Shown here piece after piece: positions 42,883 to 51,441 of a stretch of DNA of 64,000 nt; position 1 is the first letter of the stretch; each line of letters opens with the position of its first letter. Source of the stretch: JAENWD01 sp963837165 (lineage in GTDB: Bacteria; Acidobacteriota; Vicinamibacteria; Vicinamibacterales; JAENWD01). The stretch is taken from NCBI GenBank assembly GCA_963837165.1, contig CAWIMD010000002.1, positions 1,054,001 through 1,118,000 on the forward strand, given 5' to 3'. Position numbers and translations under genes: made by a program. Under the pieces are notes generated by a model. That model searched no databases and had not been told where the DNA came from. It saw only the letters and a program-made list of their open reading frames with translations.

Positions 42883-44163
42883 GTGCCCGACAGCGGCAAG
42901 GAACTCGACTTCGGGCGCTATCACGTGCTGCGGCTGCTCGGCCACGGCGGCATGGGCGAGGTCTACCTGGCCCGGGACGCCGACCTCGAGCGCGACGTCG
43001 CGATCAAGTTCGTCTCCGCCGCCAGGATCCAGGACTCGCAGGCCAGGGCGCGGCTCCTCCGGGAGGCGCAGGCGGCGGCCGCCCTCGATCACCCCGGCAT
43101 CTGCGCCGTCCACGAGGCCGGCGTCACTCCCGACGGGCGCGCCTACATCGTGATGCCCTTCGTGGAGGGCCGCGTGCTCTCCGACGCGATCCGCGGCGGC
43201 GCGATGCCCGTGCGGGATGCGCTGGCCGTGTGCGCGCACGTCGCCGATGCGCTCGCGGCCGCCCACCGCCGCGGGATTGTCCATCGCGACCTCAAGCCGG
43301 GCAACGTCATCGTCACGCCGTCGGGGCGGCCTCGGCTGCTGGACTTCGGGCTGGCCCAGACGCCCATCGTGCCCCGGGTGATTGCCGAAGCGTCGACGAT
43401 TACCGCCGTCGACGGGTCCGGCGGCGGCCTCGTGGGCACGCCTGCGTACATGTCCCCCGAGCAGGTGCAGGGGCGCCCCGTGGACGGACGCAGCGATCTG
43501 TTCTCGCTCGGCGTGATGCTCTACGAGTGCTTCACCGGCGTGAACCCCTTCGATGGCGCGACGCCATACGACGCGGTGGCGAATATCCTGCGGGTGAATC
43601 CCCCGCCGCCGTCGACCCGGAGACGGGAGCTGACCGCGCGCGAGGATGCGCTGTGCGCGCGTTTGCTCGCGAAGGATCCGTCCGATCGGTTCCAGTCGGC
43701 CGAAGAGGTGGTCGGCGCCATCCGGATGATGCTGCCGGACACCGGCCGCGTCACGCCCGTGTCGTGGGACGAGGGCGAGGCGCCGCGTCGACCGTCGCGC
43801 CCGGGCGGTCGCGTCCTGGCCGGCATCGTCACGCTTGCGGCCCTCATGGGGCTGGCGCTGTGGTGGTGGTCACGCGCCCCCGGGCTGCCACCGGTCCCGG
43901 ACGATTCCAACCGCTGGTATGAGCGCGGCACCGAGGCGCTGCGCGACGGGGCCTCGCAGACGGCGCGCTCCGCGCTGGAAGAAGCCGTGCGGCTGTATCC
44001 GCAGAACGTGCTGGCGTACGCACGTCTCGCGGAAGCCGATGCGGAGCTGGACGACGAGCGGGCGGCGCAGCGGCACCTGCTGCAGCTCTCGTCGCTGGTC
44101 CCCGACGAGTCGCGGCTGCCCGAGGACGAGCGGCTTCGCATGCGCGCCGTGCGCGCCTCGTTC
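42883..44163 (+). CDS. Membrane-anchored serine/threonine protein kinase (intact kinase part)
   Basis: The cytoplasmic kinase domain (about residues 12-285) has the Gly-rich loop LGHGGMGEVYLA, the ATP lysine (VAIKF, Lys42), catalytic loop HRDLKPGN (134-141), DFG (154-156) and GTPAYMSPEQ. A membrane helix (LAGIVTLAALMGLALWWW) follows at about 312-330, then the start of a TPR region. This is the architecture of many acidobacterial Hanks-type kinases, where periplasmic TPRs sense signals. GTG 42883 is preceded by GGAG and lies after a predicted -10 box. The frame is intact to about 44162, where the first of many indels breaks the TPR part. Confidence 0.88.
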
Positions 44164-45720
44164 TGCGCCAGGTGGACGCGTCCGTGGCGGCCTACCAGGA
44201 AATCGCCCGCCGTCATCCGGACGAGGCGAGCGCATGGGTTGACCTGGGCCGTGCGCAGGATACGGCCGGACTCAGGGACGATGCCCGCGCGTCCCATGAG
44301 CACGGGCCATCGCAGGCGGACAGCAATACGCGGCCGCGCTACCTCCAGCTCGGGATCGATCGAAGGCGCGGGGCCGCGCACCCGGAACGCCGCACTGAAG
44401 GCCTTCGCGCGAGGCCGAGCGACTTGTACCACGCGGCCTCCAACACGAGGGTGAAACGGAGGTCCTGCTGCGCCGACGGACGGCGTCTCGACGCCTCGGG
44501 CGAGGAGCGCGCGGCCCGGGCGGACCTGACGCAGGCGCTGGCGCTGGCGACGACTCGAAGAACAGTGCGCAGGCAGTGCGCGCCCGGCTGACACTGAGCA
44601 GCGTGGCGGCGACCGAAGGCAAGTTCGCCGAGCCGAGCAGACCGCGGCGGACGCCGTCAGTGCGGCCGCGCGGCGGGCCTGGTTCCGTCGCGGCTGACGG
44701 CCTGTGGATCTGACGGCGACGCTGATCGACCTGGGGCGGCTGGCCGAGGCCGAACAGAAATTCACCGCGCCATTCAGCTCGCCGATGATCACGGGGCGCG
44801 AAGCGAACGGCCGCGCGGGCGCGGCTTCAGCTTGCCGAGCTGCGCCGCGTGGAGGAGCGGCCCGACGAGGCGATTGCGCTGGTCAACGGCGTCCTGCCGT
44901 TCCTCCGGACGGGGCGTTACCGGCGACTCGAACTGTCCGGGCTCCAGATTGCGGCCCGCGCGCAGAAGACGCGCGCGGCAACTCGAACAGGCGCGCGAGA
45001 CGAGCGGCGGCATGTCGCGAGTTGCCGAGACGATGAAGGACGAGGCGGGCGGCATCGCGGCGGCCGCATCCGGCCTCGCCGTGTACCTCACGGCCTCGGA
45101 CGATATCCGCGGCGCGCTGCATCAGCGGGAACGCGCCGAGGCCATCTACCGGCGTCAGGGGGCGCAGGGCCTGCTGCCATACACGCTGGCCAACCATGCG
45201 GATCTGCTCATTCGACTGGGGCACGAGACCGAAGCGCAGAGTCTGCTCGCCGAGATCGAGCCGGGTCAGCCGCCGGCCTCGAAGCCTACAAAGGACGCGC
45301 GCGCCGCGCAGCGTCGCTCAAGGCATTTGCGGCCGCCACGCAGTTGCAGTGTCAGGACGCCGTGCGGTTCGTGGCAGAGCGTGCGTCAGACATCCGGAGG
45401 CCGCGGACTCGGCCGCTCTGCTGACCGTCGGCGTGGTCGCGTTCTGCAGCGCGCGGCTGCGGCGCCCGTCGACCCGCCGCCCGCTCCACGAGGCGGATGG
45501 GGTTGAACCTGTTCAAGCAGCCGACCTGAGCTACTGGCTGGCGGCCGCTGCCCTGGCGCGTGGTCGCGCGGACGACGCGAGGCGAACGGCTCTGGCGGGC
45601 CATGGGCGCCGAGCTGGCGGCGCGATTCCAAACGACGAGGTGCGCTGGCGGCTGACGCCGTCGCGCGGGCGCGGCGGCAAACAGGGCCGGCGATGAGCGC
45701 GGGGAGGCAGGAGTGGCGGC
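44164..45720 (+). pseudogene. Frameshift-ridden TPR region belonging to the Ser/Thr kinase
   Basis: Coding signal continues after the kinase but jumps between all three frames every 50-150 bp. Recognisable TPR pieces are VDASVAAYQEIARRHPDEAS, then SGEERAARADLTQALALAT, LTATLIDLGRLAEAEQKF, RRVEERPDEAIALVNGVLPF, VAETMKDEAGGIAAAASGLA, QGLLPYTLANHADLLIRLG, RAASLKAFAAATQLQCQDAV and the ending ALERLRERLEVRS. In one frame they would add about 520 residues and complete a kinase of roughly 950. The dense single-base indels indicate either a decayed gene or locally poor consensus sequence. Confidence 0.75.
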
Positions 45721-45858
45721 GGCGGCTGAGGAAGCGCTCGAGCGTCTTCGTGAACGCCTGGAAGTCAGAAGTCGAGATCGTATCTGTCACGGCTGGATCT
45801 GGTGGACATCAGGAGGCGGGCGGCGCGGACGCGGTAGACCTGCAACAAGGAGCCCACC

Positions 45859-46440
45859 ATGGGCGACAACGTCGGAGCCATCGATCGCGGCGGAGCTGGT
45901 GCGTCTCGGTTCAGCGGACGCGAATGTGGATGTTCGCCGCCGTGGCCGCGACTGCGGCGCTGATCGGGATCGGCGCCTATCTGCTCAACATCCTGAGCGG
46001 CTCGACCGGTGACGAGCCGCCGATTCGCGTGAAGAGGGGGCTCCATCGAAGGTCGAGCTGATTGCGTCTGATGGTGCCTCGAAAGCTGGGAATACGACAG
46101 CGGAGAAGGGTCACTGGTCGATCCATCAGGGAGGCCGCGGAAAAATGACCGGCGAAACGCGGTGCTGACGACGAGCACGATGGGCGCCTGCCTCGGCGGG
46201 ACAGGCGAGAGGCGGGACTCGTTCTCGTTCTCGGGCGGCATGTCAGGGAATGCAGACGATGCTGGATCACCGTCAAGTCAACTGGTACCAAGAAGTCCGC
46301 GTCACAGGGAAGGCGTTGTCGAAGCAGGGCGAACCATGACTCGGGACTGCTGGAGCGGGATGGCCGTCGAAGATGACATACAGGGGAGCGACGGGCTACG
46401 GGGACCACGTATGCGAGTTCGTAAAAGGATGAACCGGGTG
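45859..46440 (+). pseudogene. Small membrane protein, unrecognised, broken by indels
   Basis: An ATG at 45859 starts MGDNVGAIDRGGAGASRFSG. Shifted frames then give a hydrophobic segment MWMFAAVAATAALIGIGAYLL followed by a short polar domain with pieces such as SGSTGDEPPIRVKRG and FSFSGGMSGNADDAG. I do not recognise the family. The spread over frames matches the adjacent damaged TPR region, so both may share one cause. Confidence 0.35.
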
Positions 46441-47420
46441 GTCATCTTCGAGTCGGCTGAGCGGCGGCCCCGCCGCCTACTTGCATCCAGCGGGTTCAAC
46501 CCCCGCGTGAACCCCGGGTCCATCGCGGCCAGGTCCACGCGGTAGCTGACGGTGTCGGCGGTCGGGAAGGCCGCCGGCACCTTCTGCGTCACGGCGCCGG
46601 TGGCCACCCACTCGGTGCCGCGCTGCAGGGTCACGACGAAGTCCTCCGAGCTCAGGCCGTTGACATCGTGGCCGAGCGTGGTGTGGAAGATGCGGCCCTT
46701 GCCGTAGCTCAGCACCATCAGCATGGGCTCGTCACGGCCGGAGCCCGCATTTGCAGGATCCGAATAGGCCGTGGCCAGCACCGTCATGTTCTTGCCCGGC
46801 CCACGCAGCCGCGCGTACAGCTCGTCGCCCTGGTGCATCCACTCCGGCGGCAGCCCGCGCGTGATCGGGTGGTCGGAGGTCCGCACGGTGATCTTGAACG
46901 GGATGCGCGCGCCGTGGCTCCCGGCCGGTCCCGGCGAGGGGTCGGATGTCAGCCTGCCGTCCTTGTAGAACCAGTACGGGCCGTCCTTCTCGGTGCGGCC
47001 GCGCCAGCCGCCGACGCCAATCATCTCGTTGAACGCCGCCCAGCCCTCGAACGCGTTGTCGGCCGCGTGGACACTGACCACTCCCCCGCCGTTCGACACG
47101 TAGTGCCCGAACGCCTGCTTCAACGCGTCGGGCCAGCGCTCGCCGGGTGCGTCGTAGTTCAGGACGACCGCGCGATAGTCGCTGAACGCCGGGGAGAACG
47201 CGCTGAAGTCGCCGCCGGCCGGCGGCGCGGTCACCACGTCCACCTGGAACAGCCCCGCGCCGTCCAGGATCTTCTTCAGCACCGGCGTGGTCTGCTGCCA
47301 TTTGTGCCACGGCCCGCCGCTCTCGCCGTCGAGCAGCATCACGCGGATGGGCGTGGCCGCACGCGGCGCCGAGGCGGCAAGCGCCAGGACCAGGACCAGA
47401 AGCATCAGCGATCGAGACAT
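46302..47420 (-). CDS. Secreted ThuA-domain protein, C-terminal end uncertain
   Basis: This protein has a signal peptide (SRSLMLLVLVLALAASAPRAA) and a ThuA/trehalose-utilisation-like domain of glutamine-amidotransferase fold. The domain contains RVMLLDGESGGPWHKWQQTTPVLKKIL, GGGVVSVHAADNAFEGWAAFNEMIG and SDHPITRGLPPEW...GDELYARL. It is common in sugar-processing loci of Acidobacteria and Planctomycetes. ATG 47420 is used; an upstream GTG at 47444 lies in a CAATCGT repeat. Conserved sequence ends near LNPLDAS (about 46500); the last 65 residues are Arg-rich and run into the indel-damaged region, so the natural stop may have been lost. Confidence 0.82.
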   Translation of the reverse strand: MSRSLMLLVLVLALAASAPRAATPIRVMLLDGESGGPWHKWQQTTPVLKKILDGAGLFQVDVVTAPPAGGDFSAFSPAFSDYRAVVLNYDAPGERWPDALKQAFGHYVSNGGGVVSVHAADNAFEGWAAFNEMIGVGGWRGRTEKDGPYWFYKDGRLTSDPSPGPAGSHGARIPFKITVRTSDHPITRGLPPEWMHQGDELYARLRGPGKNMTVLATAYSDPANAGSGRDEPMLMVLSYGKGRIFHTTLGHDVNGLSSEDFVVTLQRGTEWVATGAVTQKVPAAFPTADTVSYRVDLAAMDPGFTRGLNPLDASRRRGRRSADSKMTTRFILLRTRIRGPRSPSLPCMSSSTAIPLQQSRVMVRPASTTPSL

Positions 47421-47426
47421 AGGGGC

Positions 47427-47460
47427 CCAATCGTCAATCGTCACTCGTCAATTGTCAATG
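47427..47460. repeat. CAATCGT heptamer array
   Basis: Four to five CAATCGT/CACTCGT/CAATTGT units lie between the ThuA and HIT genes. They encode the last HIT residues (TLTIDE), so the HIT stop is repeat-derived. Confidence 0.92.
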
Positions 47461-47953
47461 TCGAGTGCAGGCGCTCGAAAACCGGCCGCAGCCGCGACGC
47501 GCTGACCGGCACCTCCTCGGGCAGCACGCGCACGTCGCCGACGACCGACATGAAATTCGTGTCACCCGTCCACCGCGGCACGAGGTGCACGTGCAGGTGG
47601 CCCGCCACCCCGGCGCCGGCCGCCGTTCCCAGGTTCACGCCCACGTTCAGGCCCTGGGGCGTATACACCTCGGTCAGCGCGCGCTCGGCCCGCTGCGTCA
47701 GCAGCGCGAGCTCCACGAGCTCCTCGCGGGCGAGCTCGGCGAGCGTCGCCACGTGGCGGCGTGGCACCACCATCAGGTGCCCGCTGTTGTAGGGATACAG
47801 GTTGAGGATGACGTACGCGCGGTCCCCGCGATCCACGACCAGCGCGTCGCAGGCGGAATCCTCAACGGCCCGGCAGAAGATGCAGGCGTCCGGGTCGGAC
47901 GGCGACCCACCCGTCACGTATGAATGCCGCCAGGGGGAGTAAAGGCGATCCAA
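47441..47953 (-). CDS. HIT-family nucleotide hydrolase/transferase
   Basis: This 170-residue histidine-triad protein has the active-site motif HLHVHLVPR near residue 118, the N-terminal CIFCRAVE zinc-type pair and the NLYPYNSGHLMVVPRRHVATLAEL segment. It resembles the bacterial Ap4A phosphorylase-like branch that cleaves dinucleoside polyphosphates or AMP conjugates. The final residues TIDE are encoded by a CAATCGT array. The start fits the conserved MDRLYSPWRHSYV. Confidence 0.9.
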   Translation of the reverse strand: MDRLYSPWRHSYVTGGSPSDPDACIFCRAVEDSACDALVVDRGDRAYVILNLYPYNSGHLMVVPRRHVATLAELAREELVELALLTQRAERALTEVYTPQGLNVGVNLGTAAGAGVAGHLHVHLVPRWTGDTNFMSVVGDVRVLPEEVPVSASRLRPVFERLHSTLTIDE

Positions 47954-47993
47954 TTGACGATTGACGATTGACGATTGACGATTGGACGATTGA
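47952..47993. repeat. CAATCGT heptamer array (reverse orientation)
   Basis: Five units of TTGACGA/TTGGACGA type lie between the HIT and IHF/HU genes, upstream of the HIT start. Confidence 0.92.
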
Positions 47994-48031
47994 TTGAGCC
48001 GCTCTCCTGGCGACGGCGGCCGCGCCGGGCG

Positions 48032-48373
48032 CTAGAGGCCGAACCCGCCGTCGGTGCTCGCATCGGGCGCGGGCGGCCCGACGCGCGGCGGCAGGGGCTC
48101 ACGGTTGATGAGCTCCTTCAGTTCCTTCCCGGGCTTGAAGTACGGCACCTTCTTCGGCGGCACGTCCACGCGGTCGCCCGTCTTGGGATTGCGCCCCTTC
48201 CGCGGCTCGCGCTGGCGCAGCCGGAAGCTCCCAAACCCCCTGAGCTCGATCTTCTCGCCCCGCTGCAACGCGTCGATGATGCTCTTGAAGACGGTGTCGA
48301 CGATGAGCTCTGAGTGCTTCTTCGTGAGGTCAGACACCCGCGAGACTTCCTCGACAAGCTCCGCCTTGGTCAT
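48032..48373 (-). CDS. HU/IHF-family DNA-binding protein (IHF beta-like)
   Basis: This 113-residue nucleoid protein starts MTKAELVEEVSRVSDLTKKHSELIVDTVF, the dimerisation helices. It contains the beta-arm motif GFGSFRLRQREPRKGRNPKTGDRVDVPPKKVPYFKPGKELKE, with the intercalating Pro (NPKTG). A short acidic/Gly C-terminal tail follows. Its place directly downstream of rpsA mirrors the cmk-rpsA-ihfB order of E. coli, supporting IHF over HU, though a partner alpha subunit is not in the window. ATG 48373 with GAGGG five bases upstream is preferred over ATG 48394. Confidence 0.9.
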   Translation of the reverse strand: MTKAELVEEVSRVSDLTKKHSELIVDTVFKSIIDALQRGEKIELRGFGSFRLRQREPRKGRNPKTGDRVDVPPKKVPYFKPGKELKELINREPLPPRVGPPAPDASTDGGFGL

Positions 48374-48390
48374 GGGCGCCCTCGCGATTC

Positions 48391-48516
48391 CCATTGATCA
48401 TTGATGATTGAGGATTGACGATTGACGATTGGGGGCCGCGCCCCGCAACCGTCAATCGCTTCAATCGCTTCAATCGCAATCGTCAATCGTCAATCATCAA
48501 TCATCAATGTTCAATG
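48391..48516. terminator. Large inverted CAATCGT/CAATCAT array downstream of rpsA
   Basis: Arms 48392-48430 and about 48477-48515 are near reverse complements over about 39 bp, with roughly five mismatches. The inner part (48431-48476) holds a GC-rich stretch and TCAATCGC units. The transcript from rpsA (minus strand) would fold into a long stem just after the stop, possibly insulating rpsA from the IHF gene. Function inferred. Confidence 0.55.
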
Positions 48517-48517
48517 A

Positions 48518-50296
48518 CTAACCCTTGAACCGGATGTGCTCGCCGAGCGTGGCCTCGCCCGTGCCGCTGGTCTCCTGGTATGTCTCCCAGTCGGAGCGGT
48601 ACTCGTCGGACTTCAGTGCGCGGATGCTGAGCCCGATCTTCCGCTCGGCGGGGCTCAGCTTGATGATCTTCATCTGGTAGGTCTCGCCCACCTGCAGCTC
48701 CACCTTCTCCTGCCCGTGCGCATCGTCGAATTCGGAGACGTGGATGAGCCCCTCGATCCCTTCGTCCAGCTCGACGAAGGCGCCGAAGTTCGTCATCCGC
48801 ACCACCTTGCCCTCGACGATCGTCCCGACGTGGTGCCGCGAGAAGAAGTCGTCCCAGATGTCCGTGGCGAGCTGCTTGAGGCCGAGCGACAGCCGCTGGT
48901 TCTCGGCGTCGATGTTGAGCACCATCGCCTCGACCACGTCGCCCTTCTTCAGCACCTCGGACGGATGCTTGATCCGCTTGCTCCAGGACATGTCCGAGAT
49001 GTGGATCAACCCGTCGATGTCCTCCTCGACCTCCACGAAGGCCCCGAACTCGGTCAGGTTGCGCACCTTGCCCTTGATCCGGGTGCCGACCGGGTACTTC
49101 TCGGCCAGGTCGTGCCAGGGGTTCTGCTCCACCTGCTTGAGGCCGAGCGAGATGCGCCGCGCGGTGGCGTCCACGCCGAGCACCATGGCCTCGACGTTGT
49201 CGCCCACGTTGAGGATCTTCGACGGGTGCTTGACGCGCTTGCTCCACGACATCTCGCTGACGTGGATCAGGCCCTCGACGCCGGGCTCGAGCTCGATGAA
49301 GGCGCCGTAGTCGGTCAGGCTGACCACCTTGCCGCTGACGCGCATGCCCGCCGGGTAGCGCTCGGCGACCGCCGACCACGGATCGGCCACCAGCTGCTTG
49401 TGGCCGAGCGAGACGCGCTCGGTCGCCGGGTCGTACTTCAGGACGGTGACGTCGATCTCGTCGTTGACCTTGAGCACCTCGGACGGGTGCCCGACGCGGC
49501 CCCACGACATGTCCGTGATGTGCAGCAGGCCGTCGATGCCGCCCAGGTCGATGAAGGCGCCGTAGTCGGTGATGTTCTTGACCACCCCGCGCAGCACCTT
49601 GCCCTCGGCCAGCGTCTCGAGCGTGTGCTTCTTCTTCTCGGCGTTCTCCTCCTCGAGGAGCACCTTGCGCGAGAGCACGATGTTGCCGCGCTTCTTGTTC
49701 ACCTTGATGACGCGCATCCGGAGGTCCTGCCCCTTCAGCCCGTCGAGGTTGCGCACGGGACGCACGTCGATCTGGCTGCCCGGCAGGAACGCGCGCACGC
49801 CGATGTCCACGGCCAGGCCGCCCTTGATGCGCTCGATCACGCGGCCGACGACCACCTTCTTCTCGGAGTAGGCTTTCTCCACCTCGTCCCAGATCTTCAT
49901 CTTCTCCGCTTTTTCGCGGGACAGGACGACGTAGCCTTCGCGATCCTCGGTGCGCTCGAGCAGGACGTCCACGACATCCCCGGGCTGCACGATGATCTGG
50001 CGGTTCTCGTCGAGAAACTCGTCGAGGGCGATGATGCCTTCCGACTTGAATCCGACGTCGACGATCACTTCCGTCTCGGTGACCTTCAGCACGGTCCCCT
50101 TGACGACTTCGCCTTCCGCGATGTGGCGGAAGCTGCTATCGTAAAGGTCCAGAAGACGCGCGTATTCCTGGGGATCAACCTGTTCGTCTTCGTAGCTGGG
50201 CGCCTGGCGACGGATGGTTGTGGCGTCACCTCCAGAGGTCCCGGTGCCGGGGGAATCCACCGCAGCAGTCTGCGGCTCTTGTTCAACGTTCGACAT
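48518..50296 (-). CDS. rpsA: 30S ribosomal protein S1
   Basis: This 592-residue protein has six S1 RNA-binding domains. Domains 3-6 are highly regular, each with the pattern GxVxxxTxxGAFVEL/DGLIHISDMSW (for example RNLTEFGAFVEVEEDIDGLIHISDMSW and VRMTNFGAFVELDEGIEGLIHVSEF). S1 unwinds and recruits mRNA on the 30S subunit. An N-terminal tail of about 45 residues is poorly conserved. ATG 50296 (MSNVEQEPQ) is used; AGGAGG is 11 bases upstream and a TTG at 50305 is the alternative. Synteny with cmk and IHF agrees. Confidence 0.97.
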   Translation of the reverse strand: MSNVEQEPQTAAVDSPGTGTSGGDATTIRRQAPSYEDEQVDPQEYARLLDLYDSSFRHIAEGEVVKGTVLKVTETEVIVDVGFKSEGIIALDEFLDENRQIIVQPGDVVDVLLERTEDREGYVVLSREKAEKMKIWDEVEKAYSEKKVVVGRVIERIKGGLAVDIGVRAFLPGSQIDVRPVRNLDGLKGQDLRMRVIKVNKKRGNIVLSRKVLLEEENAEKKKHTLETLAEGKVLRGVVKNITDYGAFIDLGGIDGLLHITDMSWGRVGHPSEVLKVNDEIDVTVLKYDPATERVSLGHKQLVADPWSAVAERYPAGMRVSGKVVSLTDYGAFIELEPGVEGLIHVSEMSWSKRVKHPSKILNVGDNVEAMVLGVDATARRISLGLKQVEQNPWHDLAEKYPVGTRIKGKVRNLTEFGAFVEVEEDIDGLIHISDMSWSKRIKHPSEVLKKGDVVEAMVLNIDAENQRLSLGLKQLATDIWDDFFSRHHVGTIVEGKVVRMTNFGAFVELDEGIEGLIHVSEFDDAHGQEKVELQVGETYQMKIIKLSPAERKIGLSIRALKSDEYRSDWETYQETSGTGEATLGEHIRFKG

Positions 50297-50433
50297 GAAG
50301 CGCAAGTCCTCCTCGATCGTTCGATTGCCGGAGTTCGGGTCGGGGACCGGCGGCCCCGGGATAGTGCGGATCCGAAATGCGGCCGCGTCGGGCTCTCACG
50401 GCCTGGACGCGTCTCGATTTGGATAAGCACTAG

Positions 50434-50463
50434 AAGATACGACACTTAACGGCCCTCTGTCAA
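50434..50463 (-). promoter_or_regulatory. rpsA promoter
   Basis: On the minus strand TTGACA (50463-50458) and TATCTT (50439-50434) are 18 bp apart, a strong sigma70-type promoter. The expected start near 50427 gives an rpsA leader of about 130 nt, long enough for autoregulation by S1. Confidence 0.65.
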
Positions 50464-50487
50464 GGCGCCCTCGGAAAGGACCCGCCC

Positions 50488-51441
50488 ATGGCCAAGACCA
50501 AACGGCCGCGACCGCCGGCCCGGAAGACCGGTCGCCGGAAGACCGCAGCCGCCCGGCGCTCGACCCCCGCAAGAGCCGCGGGCAAGCGCCGGCGCACCCC
50601 CGCGCGACCAGCCGCCCGCCCGGGAGCGAAATCCCCGGCACAGGCGCGTGCCGCGACCCGGAAGACGACGAAGAAGGCGGCGCGCAGGCGGCCCGCGTCC
50701 GCCAGGGCGGCCCGACCACCCGTCCGTAAGATGGCGCCGAAGCGGCCGGCGCGGAAGGCCGCAACGCCCAAAGCCGCCAGCCGGAAGGCCGCCCCCAGGA
50801 AAGCCGCCCCCAGGAAAGCCGCCCCCCGGAAGGCCAGCCCCCGGAACGTCACGTCCCCGAAGCCGGGCGTCTCGCCGCGGAACATCCAGTCCAAGCCGGC
50901 CCGGCCGAAGACCCCAGCTGTCGCCCGTCCGAAGCCCACAGCCGCCGCCCGGCCGCAGGCCGCTGCCATCGCCCAGCCCCAGGCCCCGGCGGTCGCCCGG
51001 CCGGCGACGACCTCGAAAGCCCGGCGACGCCCCACGGTCGCCGCGCGGCACCCGGCGCTCGACCGGGAACGGCGCCGCCTGCCGGAGGCCGATCAGGGCC
51101 CGTCCGTGCCGTCGTCGCTCGACAACCACGGGCACCCGTCGGCGGCCCGGTCCGGTCAGATCGAGCTGCAGGAGGACCTCGCGAACCACCACGAGAGCGG
51201 TCCCTCGCTCACCGGCGGCGACGTGGATGCCGACTGGGAGAGCGCCTACAGCACGGGCGACGAGGCCCCGGGCGGCGACAACCCCACGCCGGATCAGGAC
51301 GTCGTGGACGAGATCGGCCGCTCGCTCGGCGTCGAATACGAGGACAACGAGGAATTGAAGGGAGCCGACAAGGTCGAGCGGCGGGACAAGCACCGCTGGG
51401 AGCTGGACCCCGCCTCGTCGGAAGACTACAAGGAGCGGTGA
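50488..51441 (+). CDS. Histone-H1-like basic protein with C-terminal DUF6335-type domain
   Basis: This 317-residue protein has two unlike halves. Residues 1-190 are almost wholly Lys, Arg, Ala and Pro with repeated KAAPRKAAPRK units, like eukaryotic H1 tails and bacterial histone-like proteins. Residues 230-317 are acidic and match a DUF6335-type pattern (LTGGDVDADWESAYSTGDEAPGGDNPTPDQDVVDEIGR...HRWELDPASSEDY). The basic half should bind DNA or RNA; the acidic domain has unknown function. It is transcribed divergently from rpsA, with AAGGA upstream of the ATG. Domain call from memory of the motif. Confidence 0.7.
   Translation: MAKTKRPRPPARKTGRRKTAAARRSTPARAAGKRRRTPARPAARPGAKSPAQARAATRKTTKKAARRRPASARAARPPVRKMAPKRPARKAATPKAASRKAAPRKAAPRKAAPRKASPRNVTSPKPGVSPRNIQSKPARPKTPAVARPKPTAAARPQAAAIAQPQAPAVARPATTSKARRRPTVAARHPALDRERRRLPEADQGPSVPSSLDNHGHPSAARSGQIELQEDLANHHESGPSLTGGDVDADWESAYSTGDEAPGGDNPTPDQDVVDEIGRSLGVEYEDNEELKGADKVERRDKHRWELDPASSEDYKER

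Noticed and set aside
15285..48516. CAATCGT arrays as DnaA boxes or an origin
   Set aside because: Units do not match TTATCCACA-type boxes and lie at many loci; no dnaA, dnaN or AT-rich unwinding region.
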